The translations under genes and the position numbers were made by a program. A DNA stretch of 64,000 nucleotides, taken from Tetragonia tetragonoides (taxonomy: Eukaryota > Streptophyta > Magnoliopsida > Caryophyllales > Aizoaceae). Below are positions 32,044 through 39,386 of the stretch, piece by piece; the stretch's first letter is position 1, and every line of letters begins with the position of its first letter. The stretch lies in assembly GCA_038025085.1 (NCBI GenBank), contig CM076146.1, positions 14,377,001 to 14,441,000 on the forward strand, read 5' to 3'. The notes under the pieces were generated by a model. It did not search any database, was not told the origin of the DNA, and worked only from the letters and a program-made list of their open reading frames with translations.

Positions 32044-33900
32044 GAGGGAGAGAGAGAGAGAGAGAGAGGCTGCATATCTTACCCCTTCGGCTTGTTCACA
32101 GCAAGATACAACTTAGGTGGCAGTCTTTTAGGTAGGCGATTTCCATTGACATAGATAACATCTCGAGCAGGATCAACTTTTGTCTGTGCATAATCACCAG
32201 TTAACTACTCATTATTATCTAGCATAATTAGAAAATAAACCAAATATATCTCAATCGGAATCCGAACCAGTAAGTACAGCACAGATTTGAAGCTAACTTC
32301 AAGAGCACTAAGAGCTCCAACAAGAAAATGGCACCCACTAACCTGAGGTGTATCACAAACAGAACCATTGACAGTAACCTTTCCTTGAAATATGAGCTCC
32401 TCACTGCTTCTCCTCGATGCCACTAAGAAGAGAAACACATATATTCAGGACACAAATACAAAGCTTCATTAACTACAAATTTTTAACTACAGAAGTGTAT
32501 AGCTACTTCGTTATGTAACCACTTAAGTAGTTTCTTTTTCATTTTCTTTCTCTGTTTCTCCTCCTGTCTGTTTGTTTCATACCCTAATAGGACAGGCTTA
32601 GTTTACAACCGCTCTTTGCAATTTGGAAGTTAAGCAGTTCGCAAATCCATTATCATCTTTCTCACAAAAGAGCACAAGTAACAGTTTAAGTTGAGTCAAA
32701 CAGATCCAACAAGTTTCGAAAGCTAACAATTTGTGCTTTCAATTTGAATACAAGCTGTCAAGCAAAACTTTCACTCAGCCCCGAATAAACAGCTCATGAT
32801 AACATCAAGTCCCCCACTCTAGCATACTGCATAATCCACAAGATAAACCACAAATTTTGAACATGTCAATTTCCTATGAGTGTGTTTGATAATTTGAATT
32901 GAAATTCTGAATTACAAAAGAACAAATGGTCTCCATACCCAATGTGATTAATCTGATAATGCATTAGAAATTCTTCGAAATTCTCCAATTTTGAGGCTTT
33001 TTGGAAGGTAACGGATTTGGAAACAATTCCAAGCGTACAATCATCTTAGTCATTCAAGTACAAATTCATCTGGTGACATGATTTCAAATACATGTTCCCA
33101 AACATACCAATCCATACCTATTTTAATCTGCACACTACACATTGTTCTATGTTGCACAATTTCCCTACTCATATAGCCTTCTCATCACTCACTTGGCTCT
33201 TTTGTCAAAACCCGAGTAGCTTATAAGCACAACCACATATCAATCAGCATAATCAGCTCAAAATCCATACAAAAATACAAATTACTAGTATTCATTATGC
33301 ACATTTAATTTTAAATAAACAAACTCAATATTAGCAAATTCTTAGTCACATTGGTTGAACACTTGAACTACATAATAAAACCTTCATTATAATATTTTAC
33401 ACATAAATTATGCAAACATGCAATCCACCATTAAAACATAATTCAATTATTCTCTCACCTCCAGCGGCAGCAAGCACCTTAGCAAGCCGTTGATCCTGAC
33501 TTTCCCTAAACCAATCATTATAAAACCTCCGAGCCGCCTTCGAATACCTCGGCTGTTCTTCGACCGATTTCTTCGTCTTCGCTACATCAATCACCTTCTT
33601 CATCTTCTTCACCACCGTCTTCTTCGGCTCCATACGACCACCGTCGGCAAGAGCGTGGAGTGAACGCGCCGCCGGGAGTGCGTGGATGGAAAGGTCACCG
33701 CCATTGTTGTTGTTCGTAATCCAATGGAAGCCATTGAAGGAGTGATTTCGAGGTTCGTTCAGTAGCGAAGCGCGGAGATGAGGAGAGAGAGAGCGGAAGG
33801 AAATTCGGTGGATGGAGAGAGAAAGAGAAAGAGAAGAGAATTTTGTGAGTTGAAAGGTTGTTGAAGTAGCGGTTATTGTTGCTGCTGTAATGGCCGCCAT
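17047..33900 (-). CDS. SVR1: Plastid pseudouridine synthase, RsuA/RluB family, SVR1-like
   Basis: Ten exons: 33900-33459, 32422-32343, 32183-32083, 31854-31782, 31656-31563, 31465-31417, 29630-29480, 21445-21389, 20398-20343, 17107-17047. All introns are GT...AG and the phases join into one 387-codon frame ending ALGWEK-stop. Residues 1-60 are a Ser/Thr-rich, basic plastid transit peptide. An S4 RNA-binding domain spans about 138-185 (RLAKVLAAAGVASRRS). Catalytic motif: FTVGRLDVATTGLIIVTNDG, with the nucleophile Asp near 251. Then KEYIATVDGEV, NEGRNHEVRELV and TRIGGFRLSGDLGLGK. The enzyme converts specific rRNA uridines to pseudouridine in chloroplasts; Arabidopsis SVR1 loss alters plastid rRNA processing. 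Intron 7 is 8.0 kb, intron 9 is 3.2 kb, and both are full of transposons. No stop or missing residue is seen. The symbol is by homology; a paralogue cannot be excluded. Confidence 0.92.
17708..17961 (+). repeat. 254-bp dispersed repeat, copy A (intron 9)
   Basis: Matches 30233-30486 in reverse complement along its full 254 bases, at roughly nine positions in ten or better by eye. It begins TCTTTAGGGTATTTCG and ends TTACAATTTAAGGA. It contains TATAAATAGG. Equal lengths suggest two insertions of one short non-autonomous element; terminal repeats are weak and no target duplication is certain. Confidence 0.8.
17962..19379. other. Intron 9 interior, no gene
   Basis: A/T-rich intron DNA with a T14-15 tract near 18585-18598, possibly the tail of an old minus-strand retroposon. 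No coding region is supported. Confidence 0.4.
19383..19664. mobile_element. Tourist-like MITE with TTCAG repeats (intron 9)
   Basis: The ends are GGCTCTCTTTGATTCACC and GGTGAATCAAACGGAGCC, an imperfect inverted pair, with TAA at 19380-19382 and 19665-19667. Both subterminal regions are runs of TTCAGTTCAG. The size (282 bp) and TAA target fit PIF/Harbinger-derived MITEs. A related partial end occurs at 62229. Confidence 0.8.
20590..20720. repeat. CA-rich low-complexity tract (intron 8)
   Basis: Degenerate CACACA / CACGC units with interruptions. It is simple-sequence DNA within intron 8 of the SVR1-like gene. Confidence 0.7.
21971..23960 (-). mobile_element. LINE deletion derivative: ORF1 plus 3' end (intron 7)
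   Basis: Flanked by a 20-bp direct repeat with one mismatch, ACAAACGCTTCAAAGATGAT at 21951-21970 and the same with G for C at 23961-23980. A T-tract (minus-strand poly-A) begins at about 21974. It holds a LINE ORF1 and then a 3' region, with no endonuclease or RT, so it is an internally deleted LINE mobilised in trans. It lies in the same orientation as the host gene. Confidence 0.88.
22462..23871 (-). pseudogene. LINE ORF1 protein (frameshifted)
   Basis: The first frame runs from about 23868 (start MGPSQPITVQIEGKSS, though an earlier ATG at 23960 exists) to 23394. It continues in another frame as RCSECDQVSHSSSSQ and so on to a stop at 22462. The first half has FDLYYEKLRDGGFVKIWEKG and a basic stretch, the second is Ser/Gly-rich and then acidic (EVSTEDEDDYDFEDD). 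It resembles plant LINE ORF1 RNA-binding proteins by position and composition; no zinc knuckle of the usual CCHC form is obvious. One frameshift near 23400 breaks it. Confidence 0.55.
24150..25045 (-). mobile_element. 5'-truncated LINE, C-terminal ORF2 piece (intron 7)
   Basis: The minus strand reads the C-terminal zinc-binding region of LINE ORF2: GNRVSFWEDVWKGDVP, then SWDLHLRRAPP, FVWTMVFGRLNTHDMLQQR, and WHCFRMAILWCLWLKRNSR. Frame breaks occur near 24790 and 24420. The 3' end is a T-tract on the plus strand (about 24155-24162). It is a separate insertion from its neighbours, since each has its own tail. Confidence 0.85.
25972..26372 (-). mobile_element. Short 5'-truncated LINE 3' end (intron 7)
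   Basis: The minus strand encodes LWALWRCAVFTVFWCIWLER followed by NARVFNGVS, the same C-terminal ORF2 block as in the 24.2-25.0 kb copy. It ends in a T-tract (25975-25983 on the plus strand). About 400 bp remain. No target duplication was found. Confidence 0.8.
26631..26724. repeat. Hexanucleotide microsatellite (CATTCC)n grading to (CATTAC)n
   Basis: About ten CATTCC units followed by CATTAC and TATTAC variants. It lies inside the MITE; open frames reading His-Ser or Ile-Pro repeats here are artefacts. Confidence 0.95.
26840..26965. repeat. Minisatellite of AAACTGGG(C/T)A units
   Basis: Ten or so related 10-base units (GAGAAACTGG / GCAAAACTGG / GTCAAACTGA), partly arranged as a 30-base higher-order repeat. 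It is in the right half of the MITE. Confidence 0.85.
27035..28315 (+). other. Intron 7, possible old retroelement coding debris
   Basis: Short open stretches on the plus strand (for example 27546-27839, MKVRVIGSSKASYGYIL) separated by stops. They may be remnants of a LINE ORF1, but no domain is recognisable. Confidence 0.25.
28336..28475 (+). mobile_element. tRNA-derived SINE, family B (intron 7)
   Basis: Contains a tRNA-like A box (TGGGTAGCTCAACTAGT) and B box (GGTTCGAGCC) in the first 75 bases, then a unique part and an A-rich end. Flanking repeats GATGCATCACTATTGTGTA (about 28317) and GATGCACTACTATTGTGTA (about 28476) are its target duplication with two mismatches. It is not a working tRNA: no acceptor stem pairs. 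Confidence 0.8.
28962..29145 (-). mobile_element. tRNA-derived SINE, family A (intron 7)
   Basis: The reverse complement matches the SINE at 9138-9344 in order: GTTGGTCGTGGGGTTGGATT, GTGTTCAATGCTCACTAGGC, CTCTTTGCTGAACCTGTTTG, TTGCCTGGTGTATGTAGTGT, GTTTACCCAGTGCGAACTC. The tail is T-rich on the plus strand (about 28950-28961). It is more diverged than expected for a recent pair. Confidence 0.85.
30233..30486 (-). repeat. 254-bp dispersed repeat, copy B (intron 6)
   Basis: Inverted partner of 17708-17961. It starts TCCTTAAATTGTAACAGG and ends GGTTCGAAGTACCCTAAAGA. Exons 7, 8 and 9 of the SVR1-like gene lie between the two copies. Confidence 0.8.
32007..32069. repeat. (GA)n microsatellite beside exon 3
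   Basis: About 63 bases of GA with a few GGGA interruptions. On the gene's sense strand it is a CT tract starting 13-14 bases after the 5' splice site of intron 3. Confidence 0.95.
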
Positions 33901-33965
33901 TGTTGGTGGTTTTTGAGGACTCTATGGAGTTGCGACTTGCGAGTATTGTTCTTCTACCGTATTTG

Positions 33966-34488
33966 GATAGGGGGGAGGGCTCGGACTACCAAAGTGGCAT
34001 GGCCTAAACTCTAAAGTCTAAACGAGTTGAACCGAGCCAAGCCGAGCAATTAAACGAGTTGAGCCGAGTCGAGCCGAGCTTTAAGTTTTGCTCTGTTCGA
34101 GCTCCTTCACGGGCTTGATAGTCGAGCGAGCTGTTATAGTCGAGCGAGCTTTTAAAATAGAGCTTGATAATACTTTTTGCGCTCGAGCTCGGCTCATTTA
34201 GGCTCGATTAAATAAAGGAATCAAGCTCGAGTCGAGCCGGTTGATGAACATACTTTTTTGAAAACATAAAATAATAAAATTTATCAAATTGTTTATTTTA
34301 TTAGTTTATTAAATAGTAAAAAAAATATATTGAGTTTTGAACGAGTTTGAACGAGCTTTAAACGAGCTTGTTCACGAAGGTAAACGAGTTTATTCGCGAA
34401 TATAAACGAGTCGAACATAGCCGGGCTTTTGAATTGGGTTCATATTCGTTCATTTAGATAATGAACAAGCTTTGATTGAACTTTAACT
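33966..34488. repeat. Spacer rich in GAGCCGAGC / AACGAG motifs
   Basis: Many short copies in both orientations of GAGCCGAGC, GCTCGAGC, AACGAGTT and GAACGAGC. This is the pattern of subterminal repeats of non-autonomous DNA transposons. It lies just upstream of the SVR1-like start codon (33900), so the gene's promoter must be within about 65-100 bp plus this repeat. Element borders are not visible. Confidence 0.5.
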
Positions 34489-35051
34489 GAGCACTAATTG
34501 AAATTTCTCAAAATAAAAAGAAAAATTTCCACTTTGGTGCCTTGACGTTTGGGTTAATCATTATTTAGTGCCCCGTGTTTTAAATATTACCACTTTAGTT
34601 ACCTGGAAAATGTGCAAAAGTTTCAGTTACATTTTTTCCGTTAAACCCGTTACATAACGTTGTTTGCTGACGTGACATTTCATAAATTACACGATTAATG
34701 GCGCACATTTGTTGAAGTGGCATTTAATAAGTGCACATGATCTGTGGTAAGGGACAAATCACAACCCTTGATCTTGTTCTCGGACTTGGAAAATAACACT
34801 GTCGCTTATTAAATGGGGCTAATTTCATCATTGCAATGTGCGCCATTAATCATGGGCACTTATTAAATGTCACGTCAGCAAACTGACAGAATAATGTAAC
34901 GGAAAAAACGTAATTGAAACTTTTTCACATATTTCCCGTAAAGTGGTAATATTTAAATAAAACACGGGGCACTAAATAATGATTAACCCAAACTTCAGGG
35001 CACCAAAGTGGAAATTTTCCTTTTTATTTTGAAAACTTTCAATTAGTGCTC
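34489..35051. mobile_element. Fold-back / Mutator-like element with ~220-bp inverted arms
   Basis: The left arm (34489 to about 34712) and right arm (about 34837 to 35051) are inverted copies, for example CACTTTGGTGCC, GGGTTAATCATTATTTAGTG, CCCCGTGTTTTA and TGCTGACGTGACATTT. The outermost pairing is GAGCACTAATTG with CAATTAGTGCTC. The loop is about 125 bp. Long arms suit Mutator-like MITEs; no 9-bp target duplication was found. Confidence 0.75.
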
Positions 35052-35757
35052 TAGTGGTTATGCACGTTTGCCTCTAAACACTTGGTGCCCTGAATTAGTG
35101 TTTTCCGTTACAATGCCATTAATTGTAACAAATATTTCACAACCCGAAATCAAAATGATTTCGCCTATAATAATTCGAACTCAATTACTAACTCGGGCCA
35201 ATCGGCTTGTTTGATAGCTTTATATACTATCTTCCCAACATCAACTAGTATTGTAAAATGTTCCAAAAATAAACAAAAGAAAAGAAACGTTTTTCATAAA
35301 ATCCTTTAAACTACCAAAAAAATGATCCAATAATTCTTGGCTACAATTGCCCCAATTACTAGATTGGCATTTTAAAAAAGAGTCCCAAGCCAACTTGGCA
35401 TTTGAACAAACTCCGGCGATAAATAGGTGTTTTGAAAACATGACTCAGTCATTTAAACCTTTTTAACCTGCCAACGTGGAATCTTTTAGTTATTTTCGAA
35501 TTTTTGCTCTTTTCTTTGCATTTATTGCATTTATCACCATTTTTAATTCGAAACATAATAATAAAAAAATGATAAAATACTGTATTTCCTTATTATATTT
35601 GAAATAACACGATTCTGGTGACAGAGTTCTTTTTATAATTAGGGTTTCGTTTCTCAAAGGGGGAAAAACACGTAGAAATCCAAATCCCATCAATTCATCA
35701 TTTGTACCTGCAATTAAAGTAAAATCGAGTACTAGGTTAGAGTAATTGTTAGGAAAA
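35052..35757. other. No gene seen
   Basis: A/T-rich spacer without supported coding or repeat structure. Confidence 0.4.
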
Positions 35758-35805
35758 ATGGCAAGAACTGGGAAGAATTCGCGCAACAATAGCAGAAGGA
35801 GTGAG
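35758..35805 (+). CDS. Possible orphan first exon
   Basis: ATG in fair context (GGAAAAATGGC), sixteen basic codons (MARTGKNSRNNSRRSE), then a strong donor GAG/GTAAGT. No downstream exon in phase was recognised: a MITE fragment and a LINE remnant follow. It may be a truncated gene start or chance. Confidence 0.2.
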
Positions 35806-35909
35806 GTAAGTTGATGTTGTAAATGTTCATGATTTTTCTGTGTAATTTGGTTTCACCCACTTATTTTTTTTTTTAATAAAGTTGTAGATTTATTACTATG
35901 AAGTTGTAT

Positions 35910-36030
35910 GTTATGTTTGATATAAATAACTAGCTTTTCAATAAAAGTTACAGCTTGAGCTTTGCCACTAGTGTTTTTCACTCTCGACTACCAAACAACC
36001 TAATTTTTTCACTAATTTTGCCAAACATGT
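35910..36030. mobile_element. Truncated MITE, relative of 14458-14737
   Basis: Shares TAGCTTTTCAATAAAAG, CTACCAAACA and the end ATTTTGCCAAACAT with the intact copy but lacks its CAGCTACAG core. Confidence 0.6.
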
Positions 36031-36244
36031 TAAAGACTTCCAAAAAAAGCATGTTTATACCAATTTAAGCCTTCTTTCTCTCCCCTCTCTCAAAAAAAAA
36101 AAAAAAACCCTAGCCTCCCTTTCTTCTCTTGACTCATCTTGCCAGTGGTTAGCCCCTCTATTATTATATTTTCTTTGCTTTCAATCTAGTTTTTGTAGTT
36201 TAATATTTGGTAGGGTTATTAATAAACTCTCCTTTTGTCGGAGA

Positions 36245-36790
36245 TTGTTTGAGTCTCCGTGTTCGTTGGAGTTTCATGTAGTTTTGTTTATCGAGTTAAG
36301 TTTCATGAATAGAGAAGACAAGTTCGATTTGCTATGTCAAGGGGATCTACACTTCCAAATAGTTGCAGCACGTGTCGTGCTTACCTCCGATCGTAGGGAT
36401 AACGCGTTGGCGCCCAACTTTCTTTATGGCGTAATTTTTGCTATGTCCAGGCAGTCGATGATTGATTATCAGTTATCGACAGAGCCGATCAAGATGTCGA
36501 TTTCTAGCAGTGATGTTGGATTTGGTACTTACATATCGACGGAGCTGATCAGGACACTGATTTCAAGCAGTGATGCTGGGAGTTATATTCATCTTGGTAT
36601 ATTAGATTATTGTTCTTGTTTTCAGAATATTAGGTGGAGTCATATTCGTAGGGATGATAATTGGGTTGCTCATGAATTAACCTATGTTATTCTTTCGAAA
36701 GTAGATTTTAGTTGTTTTATCGTATTTGGAATTCCTTGTAGCGTGAACAACGCGTTGATGTTAATTTTGAGTCAATTGAATGGAAGTTAG
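36245..36790 (+). pseudogene. LINE-type RNase H remnant
   Basis: A 181-codon open frame. Its last third, CFQNIRWSHIRRDDNWVAHE, is the C-terminal motif of the RNase H domain of plant LINEs (xxSWxHVRRxGNxxAHxLA), preceded by an Ala-rich piece typical of the domain. About 50 bases are duplicated in tandem (CGACRGAGCYGATCARGAYR near 36477 and again near 36537), giving two copies of EPIKMSISSSDVG / ELIRTLISSSDAG. The expected Asp-containing first motif is not evident. It is probably a decayed fragment although open. Confidence 0.5.
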
Positions 36791-37311
36791 TGCCGTATTG
36801 CGGCATTGAGATAAAAAAATAAAATTGCTTTAAATTAGTAAAGAAAAATCACAAAAACTTGACTTAATCAAGTAATTTTTTTTTTTTTTAAAAAAAAGTA
36901 TAAAAAGAGGAAAGAAAACGAGTGTTAAGGCAACTAGTTAAGTTGACTTGATCAAAAGCGACACCCATGTCCGAAACGTATATAAAGCCCTCTATTGTCG
37001 CTCCCTTGTCCGAAACCCAGTTACTTGTATTAGGTTGTAGCTTGATGCCCAAGTTCCTCTCTTTCACTCGTTTCACCATTAATATCCCAGAAAATTTAAT
37101 CAACACCCCACCATCTCCTTTCTTTACATTTCAATTTCAATACGACAACCCAAAAAAAAAAAAAAAAGAGGAGAGAGAAAATTGGTCACCAATTTGGCAA
37201 TTTTCACAGAAATAAACCCTGCCCTATATTAGTCTCCATTGAAATCAGCAAACAAAACCCTAGCGTAAGATAAGATCTCAAAAAATTAGAAAATTCCTTT
37301 GATTGTAAAGA
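36791..37311. other. No gene seen; poly-T/A tracts
   Basis: T13 near 36878 and A15 near 37152. It could hold the original 5' flank of the MetRS relic. Nothing coding is supported. Confidence 0.4.
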
Positions 37312-37345
37312 TGGGTATTGTTCCTGTTGATGGGAAAAGGAACCG

Positions 37346-37610
37346 TTAGGTTACGGGATGTTACGTTATGTTATTCTGTTTACTATTTGGGGTCATTAAA
37401 GTAAGCCCAGTCCGGTTAGGTTTAGGAAGTTAGCCCTAATTTCCTATCTCCTATATATATTGTAATTTGTTGGATAAATGCCTTGAAGTCTTCTATGGCG
37501 GGTTATGTTACAGTAGGTTACGTTACCATATATTATAATATGATAGGTTACGTTACTGTACGTTAGGTTATGTTATGGTATATTATGTTACGGGATGCTA
37601 CTTATGTTAT
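37346..37610. repeat. GTTACG/GTTATG-rich insertion in MetRS exon 1
   Basis: Repeated TTACGTTATGTTA-like units begin directly after the codons for GKRN, where the family continues into its nucleotide-binding exon. It is low-complexity DNA of unknown origin. Confidence 0.7.
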
Positions 37611-38751
37611 TCCGTACCGGCTCTTTAATAAAGCCCAATGTGATTAGGATTCTATGTGAATAACAATGTGATTTACATATGTGCTACAGATGAGTATGAT
37701 ACCACCTGTGAGGTGAAAGCTGAGCAGGAGAATTTGAGTTGCAGAGAAATTTGTGATAAATTTCATGAATTGCATAAAGAGGTTTATGAGTGGTTTGATA
37801 TAAAGTTTGATCAATTTGGTAGAACTTCAAGTGACCAACATACTGAAATTTGTCATGGGGTGTTTGAGAAGCTGTTTGAGAATCATCAACTGGAACAAGA
37901 TTCCATTGAACAAGTTTGTATGGATTTTTGTCTAATAATTTTGTCTTAATTTTGAAAGAGCTTTGCTTGTTTGTCAATTGAACTTACAAAATTTTCCATT
38001 TTTTACATATTGAGCAATACCCAGATGGGGTTTAGTGAGAGAATGATGAGTTGTTTTGGGCTATGAAGCATAATAACACCTTGTTTATGTGCCGTGTTGT
38101 CGAACACGACACCAACACCAAGACAACACCTATTAAGCTTTATATAGCCTTAAATGGCGCTTACCTGTATATGTGTTGGTCGGTGTCGGTGTCCGTATAT
38201 GTGTCCATGCAACCTAGGTTTTGGGTAAACCAGGGTTGAGGGATAGAAAATTGGGGGATTTTGGTGGAGGATATGAAGAGTAAAGATATGGGTGAATATG
38301 AATTTACATTGTCAAACCTTGCTTGTTAATTAAAAACATAACCCTTTTATTTGTAATTGAAGAAGAAATTAAACGTGACTTTTTTTGTGCCATTTTGGGG
38401 GTTGATGTAGAATATACTTTGTTATGGTTTGTCACATAATTGTTGATTAACCAATTGATTAGTTGGTTCAGAATCTTGTCTCTTTATGGAGTCTATTCAA
38501 AATGTCTAAGCATAGTATGCTATGCTCCCTTTCTATAAGATTAAGGGCTATTTTTATTCATGGGTTAAGGAATTGTAAGGTTTATGCAGGGCTGCATTGG
38601 GCTCTGTGCTGATTGAGGAGGCTGAAGAGTGTGTATCTGTGTTGGCATCACATCAGTAGGATTCATATCGTTTCTTTGCTTGTTGATTTATGTACATAAT
38701 CACTCGTTTCTTGTGACTTCGTTTCTTGTGACTTACTGGTTGATTATATTT

Positions 38752-39276
38752 ATGGTTGGGCGGAAAATCATTTTCAGTGTAAAATGTATTTCCGCTCACA
38801 TTTTCCGTTGTTTGGTTACAACGGAAAACAATTTTCCTAAAAAAATATTTTTTGTAAAATAAAATCTACTAATATGGTTACGTCGATCTCAAAAAGTTAG
38901 GTGGATTAAAAAAAAAATCACCTCAAACGCATATCGGAGTCAAAAATTATTCTTATTTGAAGAAAAAAAAAACAATATTGAGAAAGTGGCCCGAAAGTTT
39001 GGCTCGATGCCCAATCAAGTCGGGTGCGAGTTTCTTTTTATGACCCGAAGTCCGACAACCAAACACGATGATCAAGTCCACTATTAGTAGTCCAGGGACA
39101 TAGTGTCACCAACGGAAAACCGTTTTCCCTTCCTTTCGAAGGGAAAACATTTACACCTACATAGGTGAAAATGCTTTTCCCCCTGAAAACCATTTTTCTT
39201 CCCATTGTAAGCCAAACAACGGAAAATGGGAAAACTCTTTTCCAGGAAAACTGTTTTCACCCCAACCAAACGGAGC
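38752..39276. mobile_element. MITE-like element with GGAAAA repeats (in MetRS intron)
   Basis: The right end reads CCCCAACCAAACGGAGCC followed by TAA; the left has GGTTGGGCGGAAAATCATTTTC. Both halves carry inverted GGAAAACNNTTTTCC motifs. It is in the intron between MetRS exons 2 and 3. The left end seems shortened. Confidence 0.55.
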
Positions 39277-39331
39277 CTAACTGATTGGTTGGTTCAGATT
39301 CAGAGTCTTATCTATATGTCATTATATTGGT

Positions 39332-39386
39332 AATGTGATTCAGTTTTGTTTTTTTTTTTTTGGTGCAATGTGATTCAGTTTTGTTT
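39332..39386. repeat. 20-bp duplication around a T-tract
   Basis: AATGTGATTCAGTTTTGTTT is present at 39332-39351 and again at 39367-39386, separated by TTTTTTTTTTGGTGC. It looks like a target duplication around a minute retroposon tail, in an intron of the MetRS relic. Confidence 0.75.

Noticed and set aside
37346..37610. GTTACG units as telomere-like repeat
   Set aside because: Units are irregular and do not match the plant telomere TTTAGGG.
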